Shown piece after piece: positions 52,991 to 63,099 of a stretch of DNA of 64,000 nucleotides. This stretch comes from Ceratotherium simum simum (Eukaryota; Chordata; Mammalia; Perissodactyla; Rhinocerotidae): contig NW_004454288.1 of NCBI RefSeq assembly GCF_000283155.1, positions 1,275,237-1,339,236 on the forward strand, given 5' to 3'. The notes under the pieces are model-generated. The model saw only the letters and a program-made list of their open reading frames with translations, was not told the DNA's origin and made no database searches. The translations under genes were made by a program, and so were the position numbers. How positions within the stretch are numbered: position 1 is the first letter of the stretch; the number at the start of each line of letters is the position of its first letter.

Positions 52991-53401
52991 AAGAAAAAAA
53001 AAATGGAAATTTTATTACAAGAAAGGAAGAGGAAATTAGTTGTCTAGCAAAAACTAAATTTTTGTCACACTCTACCCAGGGGAGTGGACATCACCTTGGG
53101 ATTCCTCCTCCCTCCAGAAGTACAGTCTCTTGAGGACAAGCATTAATGATCAGAAACAGGGCCGTCTACCTCAGCAGTTCTCAAACACTCGGGTGCACAA
53201 GAATCACCCCAGGAGATGGGTGAAAAGGCAGATCTATGGGAAAGCTGGAGCTGGAACCCAAGTCCATTTAATTCTAACGCCTGGGCTTTTAACCACTGTG
53301 CTATTGAGGTCCTACTATGTGCCAGGTATTGTCCTAGAAGCTCCCTTCATGCCTAGAGCAGAGTTAAGCCTGAGAAGTTCCCCTATACAGTGTGCCCTTG
53401 G
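52991..53401. other. Interval with weak repeat scraps
   Basis: 'CAGTTCTCAAACACTCGGGT' (53167) looks like a hAT-type MER5 fragment, and 'TTTTAACCACTGTGCTATTG' (53288) like a reversed MIR head. Neither is firm. Confidence 0.35.
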
Positions 53402-53427
53402 GTTAATTGTTAATTAATTAATTAACA
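53402..53427 (+). repeat. (TTAA)n short repeat
   Basis: TTAATTGTTAATTAATTAAT-type run, self-complementary. Confidence 0.85.
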
Positions 53428-54429
53428 GCAGGTTTCTTTCAGCCACAGATTGTATCTGGCCCCAGTTTTCCAACCCTTGGGCAGAGGTCTGCTCTCCTTT
53501 GAAATTCTCATCAAGGGATCCTCCGCAAAGCGGTGGCCCCGTTGCGTGTTTCATTCTGCCCTCAACCCTTCAAGATTCCTTCCTTTCAATGAAGAAAGGG
53601 AGTGTGTGCGATAAACTGATTCTCTCTCAACTCCTTAGAGGACCAGTTTTGTGTTCCTACCCTCTTGGGGCCACCATTATCCCATCAGTAACGTCCTGAC
53701 CTAGAACTTCCTACTGTCCTTCCAAGTTTGACATCCTGAGGCTCTGGGAGTACAGAGGAGCCTTGAGGTGTGAATGGGAAAAGAGGGCGAAAGGAGAATA
53801 CAATTACTCCTGGGAAACGCTGCCTTTCGCTGGGGAGAAAAGTGGTAAATCGTTGACGTGCTGGGTCTCATCAAATGCGCCAGCATCCCTTAAAATACTT
53901 CTCTGAAGCTACAACAGTAATGAGCAATTGCCAAAGCTACCTTCCTGCTAATGGTGCCACGTTGTATCCCGCTAATGAGCGTTGATTGGCACCACATTCA
54001 AATGCAAATCTGGGTCTTTGTTTCTTACAAATAACCTTTTTTTTTTTTTTTCTTTTAAAGGCAAGCCCTGGGAGACTGAGAGTTTCAGCTTGATTGCAAA
54101 TCTAAAGGGAGTTTTGGGATTTTATTCCTTCAGTTCCTACCCCGATTCTGCCTGCTGACCCCATTTTCCCAGAGTCGTCAAAAAATGTTCTTTTGGAGTA
54201 GATCTGAAGTTTAAAAGAGATGGTGGGCTCAAAGCTGGGTAGAAGTTGCTGCAGGTTCTGACAACCTAATAAGAGTGCCTGCACAAGTATTATGAAAATA
54301 CGCCCTCCTTTACCCACTTTTCTATGAATTCAAGGTCTTACTATCTTGAAGATTCTAACAGTCTTTCATCTTAGTCTTAATATCCAGTGTTAAAAAATAA
54401 AATTCAATTGAGTAAATCATGAATTGAGC
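53428..54429. other. Single-copy interval, possible conserved non-coding segment
   Basis: No repeat recognised. 53930-54060 has clustered homeobox-like CTAATG words and an octamer-type ATGCAAAT (54002-54009); see findings. Poly-T at about 54038. Confidence 0.4.
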
Positions 54430-54960
54430 AGCATTTAATCTAGCAGATAGAAAGGAGCTCCAAGCTATACAAGGCAAGAGATTTTACAGGCAGAAAGGAG
54501 CAGGAACAAGGACATTGTACTAGACAAAAAAACAAGTTGGTTATTGCAAGGTCACTCTCTTTTAGGGGATGGCAGGGGTCTATCAGGCAGATGATCTCAT
54601 TAATGCTGATCAGGCGGTTCCTGATTGACTGGTTTAAGATTCCATTTCTGGGAGAGCCCAAACTGTAATTAAGTTAAGTCTCGGTTTGGTCACATGGGCT
54701 TCGCATAAGTGACTCCATTTGGGGCCAGTTATCTTGTCATGATGGTAACACCATCATGTCAACGTGGTACCTTAACACACATAATTGAAAACGTCCTCCG
54801 GAGAACAATTGTTCCCCTGCCTGCACTTCTGCTAAGCAAGCAGGTTCTAGCTCAGACGTAGGAGGTGTTTAATGATTACCCGTTGAGCTAATACATTCAT
54901 GTGCAGCATAATGGCCCATTTCTGGGGCCATCTTTTATCCTTTCCATCTATTTCCTACAG
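54430..54960. other. Possible unclassified LTR-like repeat
   Basis: The composition and motifs ('AGGCAAGAGATTTTACAGGC', 'TCGGTTTGGTCACATGGGC') suggest an old LTR in reverse orientation, without a family name. Contains a perfect inverted repeat at 54738-54758. Confidence 0.3.
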
Positions 54961-55824
54961 TCTATGGAATGTGACCTCTCAAGACTAGTCCAAGGGTACA
55001 GAATCCAGTGCAATAGCTGAACCATTAGTCAGATTCATGAGGATTCTTTTCTTCAGAACTGGAGAGGCTGTCAAGACTGGCTGGCTAGACAGGCAACTGC
55101 CAGGCTCTAAGATGGAGTGGCCCCTGGGGGAGGTTGGTTTAGTGAGTTCATCTCTCTCCTCTCCTGAGCTGGTACATTGGGACACAATAGCTCAGGTCTG
55201 AGGAGGGAGGCAATATAAAAAGCACAGGACTGAAGGCGCCGACTTTTGCTACCACATAGACCAGTGGGAAGGGGGCAAGTGCTTCTACTCCAATGCCACC
55301 GATGACACCCTTCCACTGCCTAGCCCAGACCCAATGAGTTACACACCCACCCACCCAGTGATCTGACCAGAGCCCCTTCCTCACTAGTCAGCAGGTCTAG
55401 GGGAAATCTTGGCTATAGTGGAGTCACATATGGAATGTTTACACTTATGCCCCAATTACAATGCCTCTGAGCCTCCCACATGCGCCCCATTCCTGCATCC
55501 AAAGAGCGACCTCATATGCACTCATACACCGGTCTTCCACTGCAGTCTGAAAACACAAAAGTTGCCAAGTTCTTTCTCTCTCTGTCTTCAGACTGAGGTG
55601 CAGGAAGCCACATAAAGAAGCCATTAGCTGAGAGTGTCCCTTGTGAGTATGTGCTGGTATTGAGGTGCCACCGCCCAGTGCTTGCAAAGCTACCAGTTCT
55701 CAGGGTGCCCAAAGAGAGCAGATCCTGCACAGAACCAGCTATTCCCCATTGCTGCATCACTGCAACCCTGCTTGTTTCCCGACAATCACAAAGGCTCTCA
55801 CAAAATCAGTTCTGCAGACACACA
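54961..55824. other. Interval with no recognised gene
   Basis: Many overlapping short frames on both strands (54985-55384, 55409-55883) without domain signal. Confidence 0.4.
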
Positions 55825-56335
55825 TTTGTAAAAGCCAAACATTAGAAACAACCCAAATGTCCTTTAACTGTAGAATGGGTTAAAAAAAAAATAGTGTAGT
55901 TAATTCACACAATGGAATGGAATGGCACAGAACAGTGAAAATGCACACACACTCCACATAATCACATGCATGAACTTCACAAACATAAAGTCAAGTGAAA
56001 GAAAACACTCACAAAAAAGTGTTTTGAATAAATCTACATAAAGTTCAAAAACAGGCAAAAGCAAATGGCACGCTTCAGGGGCGCGTTCTAAGGTGATAAA
56101 GGTATGAAGAAAAGCAAGAGAGTGATTTCCGAAAGCGCAAGAGAATGGTTTCCTTTTGAGGGGTGGGTTTTGAAAGTGAGGGAGTGTCCGGGGGCATCTG
56201 GGGGCCGGTGGTGTTCTCCTTCTTGACCTGGGTGGTGGTTACTTACATGGGTATGCTTTAGAGCCATTCCTTAGGCTGTCCACTTACATTTTATGCATTT
56301 TTCTATATGTGTGTTATATACCCCACCCACTCCCC
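55825..56335 (+). repeat. L1 LINE 3' fragment (old)
   Basis: 'ACAACCCAAATGTCCTTTAA', 'CACAATGGAATGGAATGGCA', 'TTGACCTGGGTGGTGGTTAC' and 'ATTTTTCTATATGTGTGTTA' follow an old L1M ORF2 end and 3' region. Confidence 0.8.
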
Positions 56336-57139
56336 CAAAAAAGATTTAAAAAAACAATTCTGTAGCACACGTCCTTTACACTTCCAATGACAGGGGCTCA
56401 AACCTACTCCAGGAGGCCCAGAAGGCGCAGATGCCGTGTCATCCTTTCCGCACTCCCTTGTTCCTGCCTCCCCTCACCGCCTCAGACCCGGGCTCCTAAT
56501 ACCCCCTCCCTGGGCACAGTCATACAACGGTAGCCCCCATGACCATCAATGGGTGCAGCTGGATATTGGCAACGGTGGTGACTAGAGTGGAAAGGTGTTT
56601 ATTTCTACAACAAGGTCTGAGCTCCTCTTCAGCCAACCACAGTGCCAGCAGTAGTAGCAGCAGCAGTAGTAATCCTAGCAGTAGTCTTCTGCATGGATAA
56701 TGACCCCGGCTGGAACAAGGCTAGAATTGGCTTGTACATCCTAAGTTGGACTTCTAGTCATACTTGGTTCCCGCTCAGCTTTAGCTCAGCACATATTTCA
56801 ACAGCAGGGGTGGGTTTGCAAAGGGGGATATGTTCTGTGCCCCATCAACTGAGAGAGATGAGAACAGAGCCCAGAAAAACACCTCCTCCTTTAGAGGAGG
56901 AGCAGACAAGAGAAGATCTCAAAGGAAACGAGAAAGAGCAGCCAGAGCATGGTCTCCAGGAAGCTTAGGAGTCAGTTCCAAAGACAGTGTGGTCATGTTC
57001 CCATGCTGCAAAGTCACATAAGATACAGATGGAATAAGCCCAATTCCCAGAGCTGTGATTCCCTTAATCCACCATTTTCTATAAATTATGCACATTTGTA
57101 CTAAAACTCCATTAGTCTAAATTGCATTTTGAAAAACAG
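56336..57139. other. Interval with no recognised gene
   Basis: A short AGC/AGT trinucleotide run occurs at 56643-56690. Frames 56642-57021 are shadows of it and of purine-rich sequence. Confidence 0.4.
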
Positions 57140-57310
57140 TTCTGGAAGGATGAACACAAAACTACTCACAGTGGTTATCTCTGGGGACCAAGATAAGTTG
57201 AGTGAAGGAAGGACTCTCACCCTTTTACTTTATATGCCTGAATTATTTTAATTCTTTACAAGGAGGATTAATGCATTTGAAATTTTAAATGAAGAAAATA
57301 AATTAAAATA
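57140..57310 (+). repeat. L1 LINE 3' end fragment
   Basis: 'CACAGTGGTTATCTCTGGGG' and 'TTTTAATTCTTTACAAGGAG' fit an old L1M 3' end. Confidence 0.55.
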
Positions 57311-58009
57311 GCTATAGGTTAAATAATACAATCATAACTAAGAAGGGACCAGTAGCCCCTGACAATGGGAGGAGGAGAGAGAATCAGCGGAGGGTTGTTG
57401 ATGACAGATGAGGGATCCGGCAGGGTGAGGACTGAGGATGGACTGAGAGTGTGGGAAAGGACACGTGGTGCGAGTTGACTTGATCCAGTAACTGCGTAGG
57501 TGGGTGGTCTTCACGCAGGTGGAAATACAATAGAGGGAGCAATGCCCGGTTAGGAGTTTGTAGGAGGCTCCCCCAGCTACCAATGGTACTGTAAAGATGG
57601 CCAGGAAATGCAAGGCAAAGGAGGAGGGTGAAGATATTTGGGTTCTCACTGGCCCCTGAGGGCCGAGGCTTTGGGGCACTTCTGTGGGCAGCTCACTTTG
57701 GGGAAGCCTTCCGCAAGAGGCAATGGGAAATAAGGAAGAAACTGCTCCCCACCTATCCACACCCACCCCCAAGGCAGGACATACAGGTCCAAGAAAGAAC
57801 CCAGAGCAGAAAACAGAGGCAATGGAGGTAACAACATAGGGTTAATTTAGCCAAACTGTGTTTCAATTCACCTGACATCGGAAATCTACAAACTGCCCTT
57901 TTCTTTACATCCTAACAAGCATTGATTGTATCTTTCATTTTTTTTAGTCTTTGCTAACCTGATTGGCAAAAAGGACTTGATCGTGACACAGAAGACATTC
58001 TATCTAAAT
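57311..58009. other. Interval with no recognised gene
   Basis: The 144-residue minus-strand frame 57338-57772 has no recognisable domain. Confidence 0.4.
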
Positions 58010-58095
58010 TGCTTGCTTACTCAGATCCTTGAGGGTGAGATAGTAACTTTCATCTTTGTATTCCAAGCATGTCATTTGACCTAGAATTAATGAAT
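58010..58095 (+). repeat. L2 LINE 3' end fragment
   Basis: 'GATCCTTGAGGGTGAGATAG' and 'TCATCTTTGTATTCCAAGC' fit a diverged L2 end. Confidence 0.4.
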
Positions 58096-58127
58096 AAAAG
58101 TGCCACAGCACTGTTGTTTTATTTATA

Positions 58128-58637
58128 CAGACAATCCTTGATTTAAGATAGTTCGACTTAAGATTTTTTTGACTTTAGGATGGTGCAAAAGCCACACACG
58201 TTCAGTAGAAACCATAATTCGAATTTTGAATTTTGATCTTTTCCCAGCTAGTGACATGCGGGGCATACTCTCTGGAGATGCTGGGCAGCGGCAGCGAGCC
58301 ACAGCTCCCAGTCAGTCCTGCGATCACAATGGTTGTAAGTGTAACTGATGCACTTACAACCATGCTATACCCAAACAGCCATGCTGTTTTTCACTTTCAG
58401 GACAGTATTCAATAAATTACATAAGACAGTCAACACTTTATTATAAACAGGCTTTGTGTTAAATGATTTTGCCCAACTGTAGGCTAATGTAAGTGTTCTG
58501 AGCACGTTTACGGCAGGCTAGGCTAAGCTATGATGTTCGGTAGGTTAGCTGTATTAAACGCATTTTCGACTTATGACTTATTTTCAACTTACAGTGTTTT
58601 TTGGGACATAACCCCATCATAAGTCAAGGAAGATCTG
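58128..58637. mobile_element. Tigger-type DNA transposon fossil (MER6-like)
   Basis: About 510 bases with terminal inverted repeats: the left end CAGACAATCCTTGATTTAAG pairs with the reverse of the right end, CTTGACTTATGATGGGG. Internal text 'GGCAGCGGCAGCGAGCCACA', 'TAGGCTAATGTAAGTGTTCT' and 'CAGGCTAGGCTAAGCTATGA' matches a well-known mariner/Tigger-derived non-autonomous element. It starts after TA, as mariner insertions do. No transposase frame. Confidence 0.75.
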
Positions 58638-58896
58638 GATTAAAATAATATAAAGAGTTATGCTTTTTCCCCATAGGTTTAAATACAGTGAAAGTTGGGG
58701 AATATATGGACCACAATAATGCAAATTCAGGTAACACATAATCGGCAATTGGCTCCCATCATAGCAAAAGGTTAACCTAGGTTATTTCCTTAACATTGTA
58801 ATACACAACCCTGCATTTTATACAACTGGATTGTTGGACCCACTTACAGCATTGTGGTGAGGTTATAACGTAGTCAGTCTTTCTAGCCTAAAATGC

Positions 58897-58913
58897 TTCC
58901 ACTAGGGGGCATC
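58897..58913 (+). promoter_or_regulatory. Candidate CTCF site
   Basis: TTCCACTAGGGGGCATC is close to the plus-orientation CTCF consensus. It stands between two DNA transposon fossils. Confidence 0.4.
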
Positions 58914-58977
58914 TCTAGACCTCTGAGAGGGATCTAAGAGAATGAGCACAAAAGGGAGGGGACAGTGTCTTCTCCAT

Positions 58978-59192
58978 GAGGGGTCAGCAACCTGTGGTCC
59001 TTGGGCCAAAGCCGCTTGCCACTGTGTAAATAAAGTTTTATTGGAACACAGTCAAGCTCATTCACTTATATTTTGTCTATGGCGGCTTTTGCACCACAAT
59101 GTCAGAGTTGAGCAGTGATAGAGACCTTATAGCCCACCAAGTCAAAAATATTTACTATCTGACCCTTTATAGACAAAGCTTGCTGACCTCTG
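58978..59192. mobile_element. hAT-Charlie type DNA transposon fossil
   Basis: Ends are inverted repeats (GAGGGGTCAGCAACC at left, GCTTGCTGACCTCTG at right). Internal 'AATAAAGTTTTATTGGAACA' and 'GTCTATGGCGGCTTTTGCAC' identify a common hAT-type MITE. The 8-base flanks TTCTCCAT (58970-58977) and TTCTAGAT (59193-59200) fit a hAT target duplication with two changes. The frame 59099-59347 is a shadow. Confidence 0.8.
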
Positions 59193-59261
59193 TTCTAGAT
59201 CCTCCTCCCGAAATGGTCTATAGCACTGACCCATCTGAGAAGGAGCTACATCAATGGGTGT

Positions 59262-59447
59262 GGGGCAACATCACAACAACTCTATGTGGTAGGTACTATT
59301 ATTATCGCCACTTTAAAGATGAGGAAAATGAGGCCCAGAGAGGTTGAACAAATTTCCCAGAGTCTGTTATTCTTGGAACTAAGATTTGAACCCATGTAGT
59401 CTGGTTCTAGAATCTACATGCTTAACCACAACCTATGTTGCCTCCTA
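59262..59447 (-). repeat. MIR SINE, reverse orientation
   Basis: 'GGTAGGTACTATTATTATCG', 'AAAGATGAGGAAAATGAGGC', 'CCAGAGAGGTTGAACAAATT' and 'GATTTGAACCCATGTAGTCT' in reversed MIR order. Confidence 0.87.
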
Positions 59448-59865
59448 AAAGTTTTTAGAAAGGGATAACAAAACCAAAAAACAGCCACACACAAAGATTC
59501 AAACTCTTCAATAGTGACCTAGGAAGCTAGGAGGAAAACGAAGCAATGTTTTTGCATTTTTGAGTGAAAAAACATTTTCAGTCTAAAATTCTAGACCCTG
59601 ATAGAATAAAGACATTATCGATCATGTAAACTCTCAAAATATTTTTCACCAATGTACTCTTTCTTAGGATTCTACTAGACAATGTGCTCTACCAAAATGA
59701 GGAGTTAAAGCTATAAAGAGAAGATCAGGGGTCCAGGAAACAATGGAACCAGGAAAGAGGACAAAGAATGCCTAGGATGAAAGGAAATCCACAGTGGCAG
59801 CAGGCCCAGGGAGAGCCTGTTCGGACTGAAGTGGGAGGACCAGGAGCCTCCAGGGTGGGAGGTTG
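59448..59865. other. Interval with no recognised gene
   Basis: Ordinary sequence, no repeat recognised. Confidence 0.4.
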
Positions 59866-60086
59866 TATTAGTTAGCTATTGCTGTGTAACAAGTGACTGC
59901 AAAAGTTAGCAGCTTAAAACAACAAACATCTATTATCTTACACAGTTGCTAAGGGTCAAAAATCAGGGAGCTGCTTCCCATTAAGGGTCTTTCATGAGGT
60001 TGTAGTCAAGCCAAGGCTGATGTCATCTGAAGGCTTGACAGGGGCTGAAGGATTCGCCCATTCACACGGCTGCTGGCAAGAGCCCT
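59866..60086 (-). mobile_element. MLT1-type LTR, left part
   Basis: 'GTATTAGTTAGCTATTGCTG', 'AGCAGCTTAAAACAACAAAC', 'TCTTTCATGAGGTTGTAGTC' and 'CATCTGAAGGCTTGACAGGG' are a reversed old MLT1. It breaks at 60086 and resumes at 60548. Confidence 0.8.
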
Positions 60087-60543
60087 TGTCACCCAAAGAA
60101 GTCCCTAAAACATTTTCCATGCCTAATGCTTTGTTTTCAAGTTGTGCTTGTTTATAGGAATCAGGGCAGAACATTGCCAGATGGCCCAACTGCAGAACCA
60201 GCCCAAACCAGAAAGGTCCAAGATAGCAATGGGGTGCCATGCACAAAAGGAAACGTGTGCAAAAGGAGTTTGTGCAAGCAGGGAAGATCTGTGCATGCCC
60301 CAAATGCCTCTGCCCCGAGCAATGACACAGAGACCCCTCCTCCTTCACATCCCATAAGAACCCTGCTCACCTTCCCTTCAGGGAGAAGGTGTTTTAGAGC
60401 ATGAGCTCTGCTTCCTCCATTCACTGATCAATGAGTAAAGCTTCTGCTCTGCTATTCTGAACCTGATCTCATTCTATTGGTGTGAGTGGCTCCCGGCAAA
60501 AGGACCCACTTGCGGGTCACTGGTCTCTTAGGGATCGGTAACA
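60087..60543 (+). mobile_element. Solitary ERV LTR inside the MLT1 LTR
   Basis: About 457 bases from TGTCACCC to GGTAACA, with TG...CA ends. The exact 4-base duplication CCCT (60083-60086 and 60544-60547) supports retroviral integration. Removing the insert restores the MLT1 phrase. A decayed polyadenylation region (GAGTAAAGCTT, near 60430) and a U5-like end (CCCGGCAAAAGGACC) follow. The frames at 59992-60424 are shadows crossing the junction. Confidence 0.85.
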
Positions 60544-60547
60544 CCCT

Positions 60548-60833
60548 CAGTTACTTGTCACGTGGGCCTCTCCATATGGCTGCTTACCACATGGCAGCTG
60601 TCTCTCCCCACAGCGAATGGTCAGACAGAAAGGAAGACAGAGACCAGGATGGAAGCCATAATGTCTCTTATATTCTAGCCTTGGAACTAACATACCCTCA
60701 CTTCTGCAGCATTCTATTGGTCATTAGTGGCCAACTCTGATACACTGTGGGAGAGGGCTACATGAGGTGTGCATACCGGGAGGCAGGGATCGTTGGGGCC
60801 ATCTTGGAGGCTGGCTACCACTGAGGTGCTCCA
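60548..60833 (-). mobile_element. MLT1-type LTR, right part
   Basis: 'CACGTGGGCCTCTCCATATG', 'ACCACATGGCAGCTGTCTCT', 'CTGCAGCATTCTATTGGTCA' and 'GGGGCCATCTTGGAGGCTGG' complete the interrupted element. Confidence 0.85.
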
Positions 60834-60846
60834 GTTAGTATGGCAG

Positions 60847-61181
60847 TGTAATGTTCGGGAGGAAAAATTTCTCCTCTACCCTTGTAAGTTCTTCTGGCTG
60901 GTCTAAGAATTAAATTGAAATGAGATAGATTAACAAGAGAAGAACGAACAGAAGTTTAATAACATGTATACCTCCCACGTACATGGGAGAGACCCAGGAA
61001 AACTGAGTAACTTGCCAAAATGGCCGAAGCCACCACCTTAAATACCATCTTCAGCTAAAGACAAAAGAAGACGTTGGGGATGGGGAGTCAGTAAGGGGAG
61101 GTTCCCAGGGAGCTCAGTAAACAAGGGTAAGGTTGTTACACAGATTTAAATCATTGCCTTCTGCATTAAGAGTTTCTAGAG
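60847..61181 (-). mobile_element. LTR of an unnamed ERV, first part
   Basis: 'AAGTTCTTCTGGCTGGTCTA', 'GAATTAAATTGAAATGAGAT', 'ACATGTATACCTCCCACGTA' and 'CACCACCTTAAATACCATCT' belong to an LTR about 570 bases long without its inserts. Reading on the minus strand it starts TGTAGGGGAGC. Two EREs interrupt it. Confidence 0.65.
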
Positions 61182-61429
61182 GTAGCGGGCCAGCCCCATG
61201 GCCCAGTGGTTAAGTTCAGTGCACTCCGCTTCAGAGGCCCAGGTTTGGTTCCTGGGCACAGACCTATACCATTTATTGGCAGCCATGTTGTGGCAGTTTC
61301 CCACATACAAAATAGAGGAAGACTGGCATAGATGTTAGCTCAGGGAAAATCTTCCTCAAGCAAAAAGAGGAAGATTGGCAAAAGATATTTGCTCAGGGCG
61401 AATCTTCCTCAGCAAAAAAAAAAAAAAAA
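61182..61429 (+). mobile_element. ERE SINE, older subfamily, first insert in the LTR
   Basis: Head 'GCCCAGTGGTTAAGTTCAGT', two 'ATGTTAGCTCAGGG'-like blocks and poly-A tail. Target duplication AAGAGTTTCTAGAG (61168-61181) and AAGAGTTCCTAGAG (61430-61443), one change. Confidence 0.95.
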
Positions 61430-61595
61430 AAGAGTTCCTAGAGATAAGGTCATCCCCCTCTTCCTGGTACAATGAGGGAGACACCCTTACAAATGGAGAT
61501 TTCTCTTATACACGTAAATGTCTTTTACAAAAAGGTAACTTCTACATGGTTTTAGAGCTTTTCCTATGTCTGCAGTTTTTAAAAAAAATAATCAG
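61430..61595 (-). mobile_element. LTR of an unnamed ERV, middle part
   Basis: 'GATAAGGTCATCCCCCTCTT' and 'CACGTAAATGTCTTTTACAA' lie between the two ERE inserts. Confidence 0.6.
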
Positions 61596-61786
61596 GGGCC
61601 GGCCCCAGTGGCCTAGTGGTTAAGTTCGGCGCACTCCACTTCGGCGGCCCTAGTTGGGTTCCCGGACACAGACCCACACCCCTTGTCAGTGGCCGTGTTG
61701 TGGTGGTGACCCACATACAAAATAGAGGAAGATGGGCACAGATGTTAGCTCAGGGTGAGTCTTTCTCAGCAAAAAATAATAACAAT
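61596..61786 (+). mobile_element. ERE SINE, older subfamily, second insert in the LTR
   Basis: Head 'GGCCTAGTGGTTAAGTTCGG', 'GAGGAAGATGGGCACAGATG' and short A-rich tail. Target duplication AATAATCAG (61587-61595, 61787-61795), perfect over 9 bases. Confidence 0.93.
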
Positions 61787-61858
61787 AATAATCAGCCTAA
61801 AATAACCCTTATGCCATAGAGAGACATATTTTGGGGTGGCAGGTTCTGCTCCCCTACA
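61787..61858 (-). mobile_element. LTR of an unnamed ERV, last part
   Basis: 'GAGAGACATATTTTGGGGTG' to 'GCTCCCCTACA' ends the LTR. A related end is seen at 52297. Confidence 0.65.
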
Positions 61859-62654
61859 ATAACAAAACTCAGTGGTGAAAAACAGTGACTTATCATGCTC
61901 ATGGATTTTGTGGGTTAGGAATTCAGACAAGACACAGAGGCGATGACTTGTCTCTATTACCCAACATCTAGGGGCCTCAGCCGGAAGACTCAAAGGCTGG
62001 AGTCCTCTGAAGGGCTCTTTACTGTAGGCCTGTAGGCCTAGACCACCCGTAGGCCTGGTGGTTGGTGCTGGTTGTCAGCTGTCAGTCATAGTGAGCCTCA
62101 GTTTCCCACTCTGTGCTCTGTCCATGTGGGCTTTCTCACAGCAGCAACTGGGTTCTGACAGTAAGAGCCCTAAGAGAGACAGCCAGGCAGAAGACAGCCC
62201 ATCTTTTACGTCCCAGCCTCAAAGATCACAGTGTCACTTCCACCACAATCTATTTGTCAAAGCAGTCACAAAGTCCCACCCAGGTTCAAGGGAAGGGAAA
62301 TAGACTCTGCCTTTGATGTGGAGTGACAAGATTCTGGAAGAGCATGTGGGAGAGGAAATATTGCTGTGGCCAGTTTTGGAAAATACAGTTGGCTGCAGGA
62401 GGTCTGGGGGCGGAGTTGGAGATAGGTGATAAATTACCTGCTGTGTTTGAACGTGAAGATTTTACTGAGAAGCTGTTGGTTGGTGCAGGCAGAAGTGGTG
62501 ATGAGTATGTTGAAAACTAATACAGTAAAATGAAGGAATTTTTCACTGCAGGGAAAACAAAAACTTACACAAGAAGAAAAGGTAATCATAGTACACAACT
62601 TGGCTCAGCTTACATAATAATATTTATATCGTCATAATAGTGTAAGCACTAAAT
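61859..62654. other. Interval with no recognised gene
   Basis: May include an old repeat in the first 450 bases ('GGTGCTGGTTGTCAGCTGTC'). Frames at 62058-62316 are overlapping and without domain. Confidence 0.35.
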
Positions 62655-62953
62655 TTTTTTTGTGTGTGTAAGGGAGATCAGCCCTGAGCTAACATCCGTG
62701 CTAATCCTCCTCTTTTTGCTGAGGAAGGCCGGCTCTGAGCTAACATCTATTGCCAATCCTCCTCCTTTTTTTCTTCCCCAAAGCCCCAGTAGATAGTTGT
62801 ATGTCATAGTTGCACATCCTTCTAGTTGCTGTATGTGGGACGCAGCCTCAGCATGGCCAGAGAAAAAGTGCGTCGGTGCGCGCCCAGGATCCGAACCCGG
62901 GCCACCAGTAGTGGAGTGCACGCACTTAACCGCTAAGCCACCTGGCCGGCCCC
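62655..62953 (-). mobile_element. ERE SINE, full length, reverse
   Basis: Same long subfamily as 3340: poly-T/TG tail at left, two 'GAGCTAACATC' blocks, 'CAAAGCCCCAGTAGATAGTT', intact head 'CTTAACCGCTAAGCCACCTG'. Target duplication AAGCACTAAAT (62644-62654, 62954-62964), perfect over 11 bases. The frame 62649-62978 is a shadow. Confidence 0.97.
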
Positions 62954-63099
62954 AAGCACTAAATATTGGTTTAACCAAACCTTGCGATGTGATTAGGTTA
63001 AAGATGGAAAGAAATAGAGAGGAGTGTATGAAAAAGTTAAGCCCTTCATATTAGGAAGTCAATAAATAATGTTGCAATATTGTGATATAATGAGAAATA
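62954..63099. other. Short AT-rich interval
   Basis: Nothing recognised. Confidence 0.4.
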
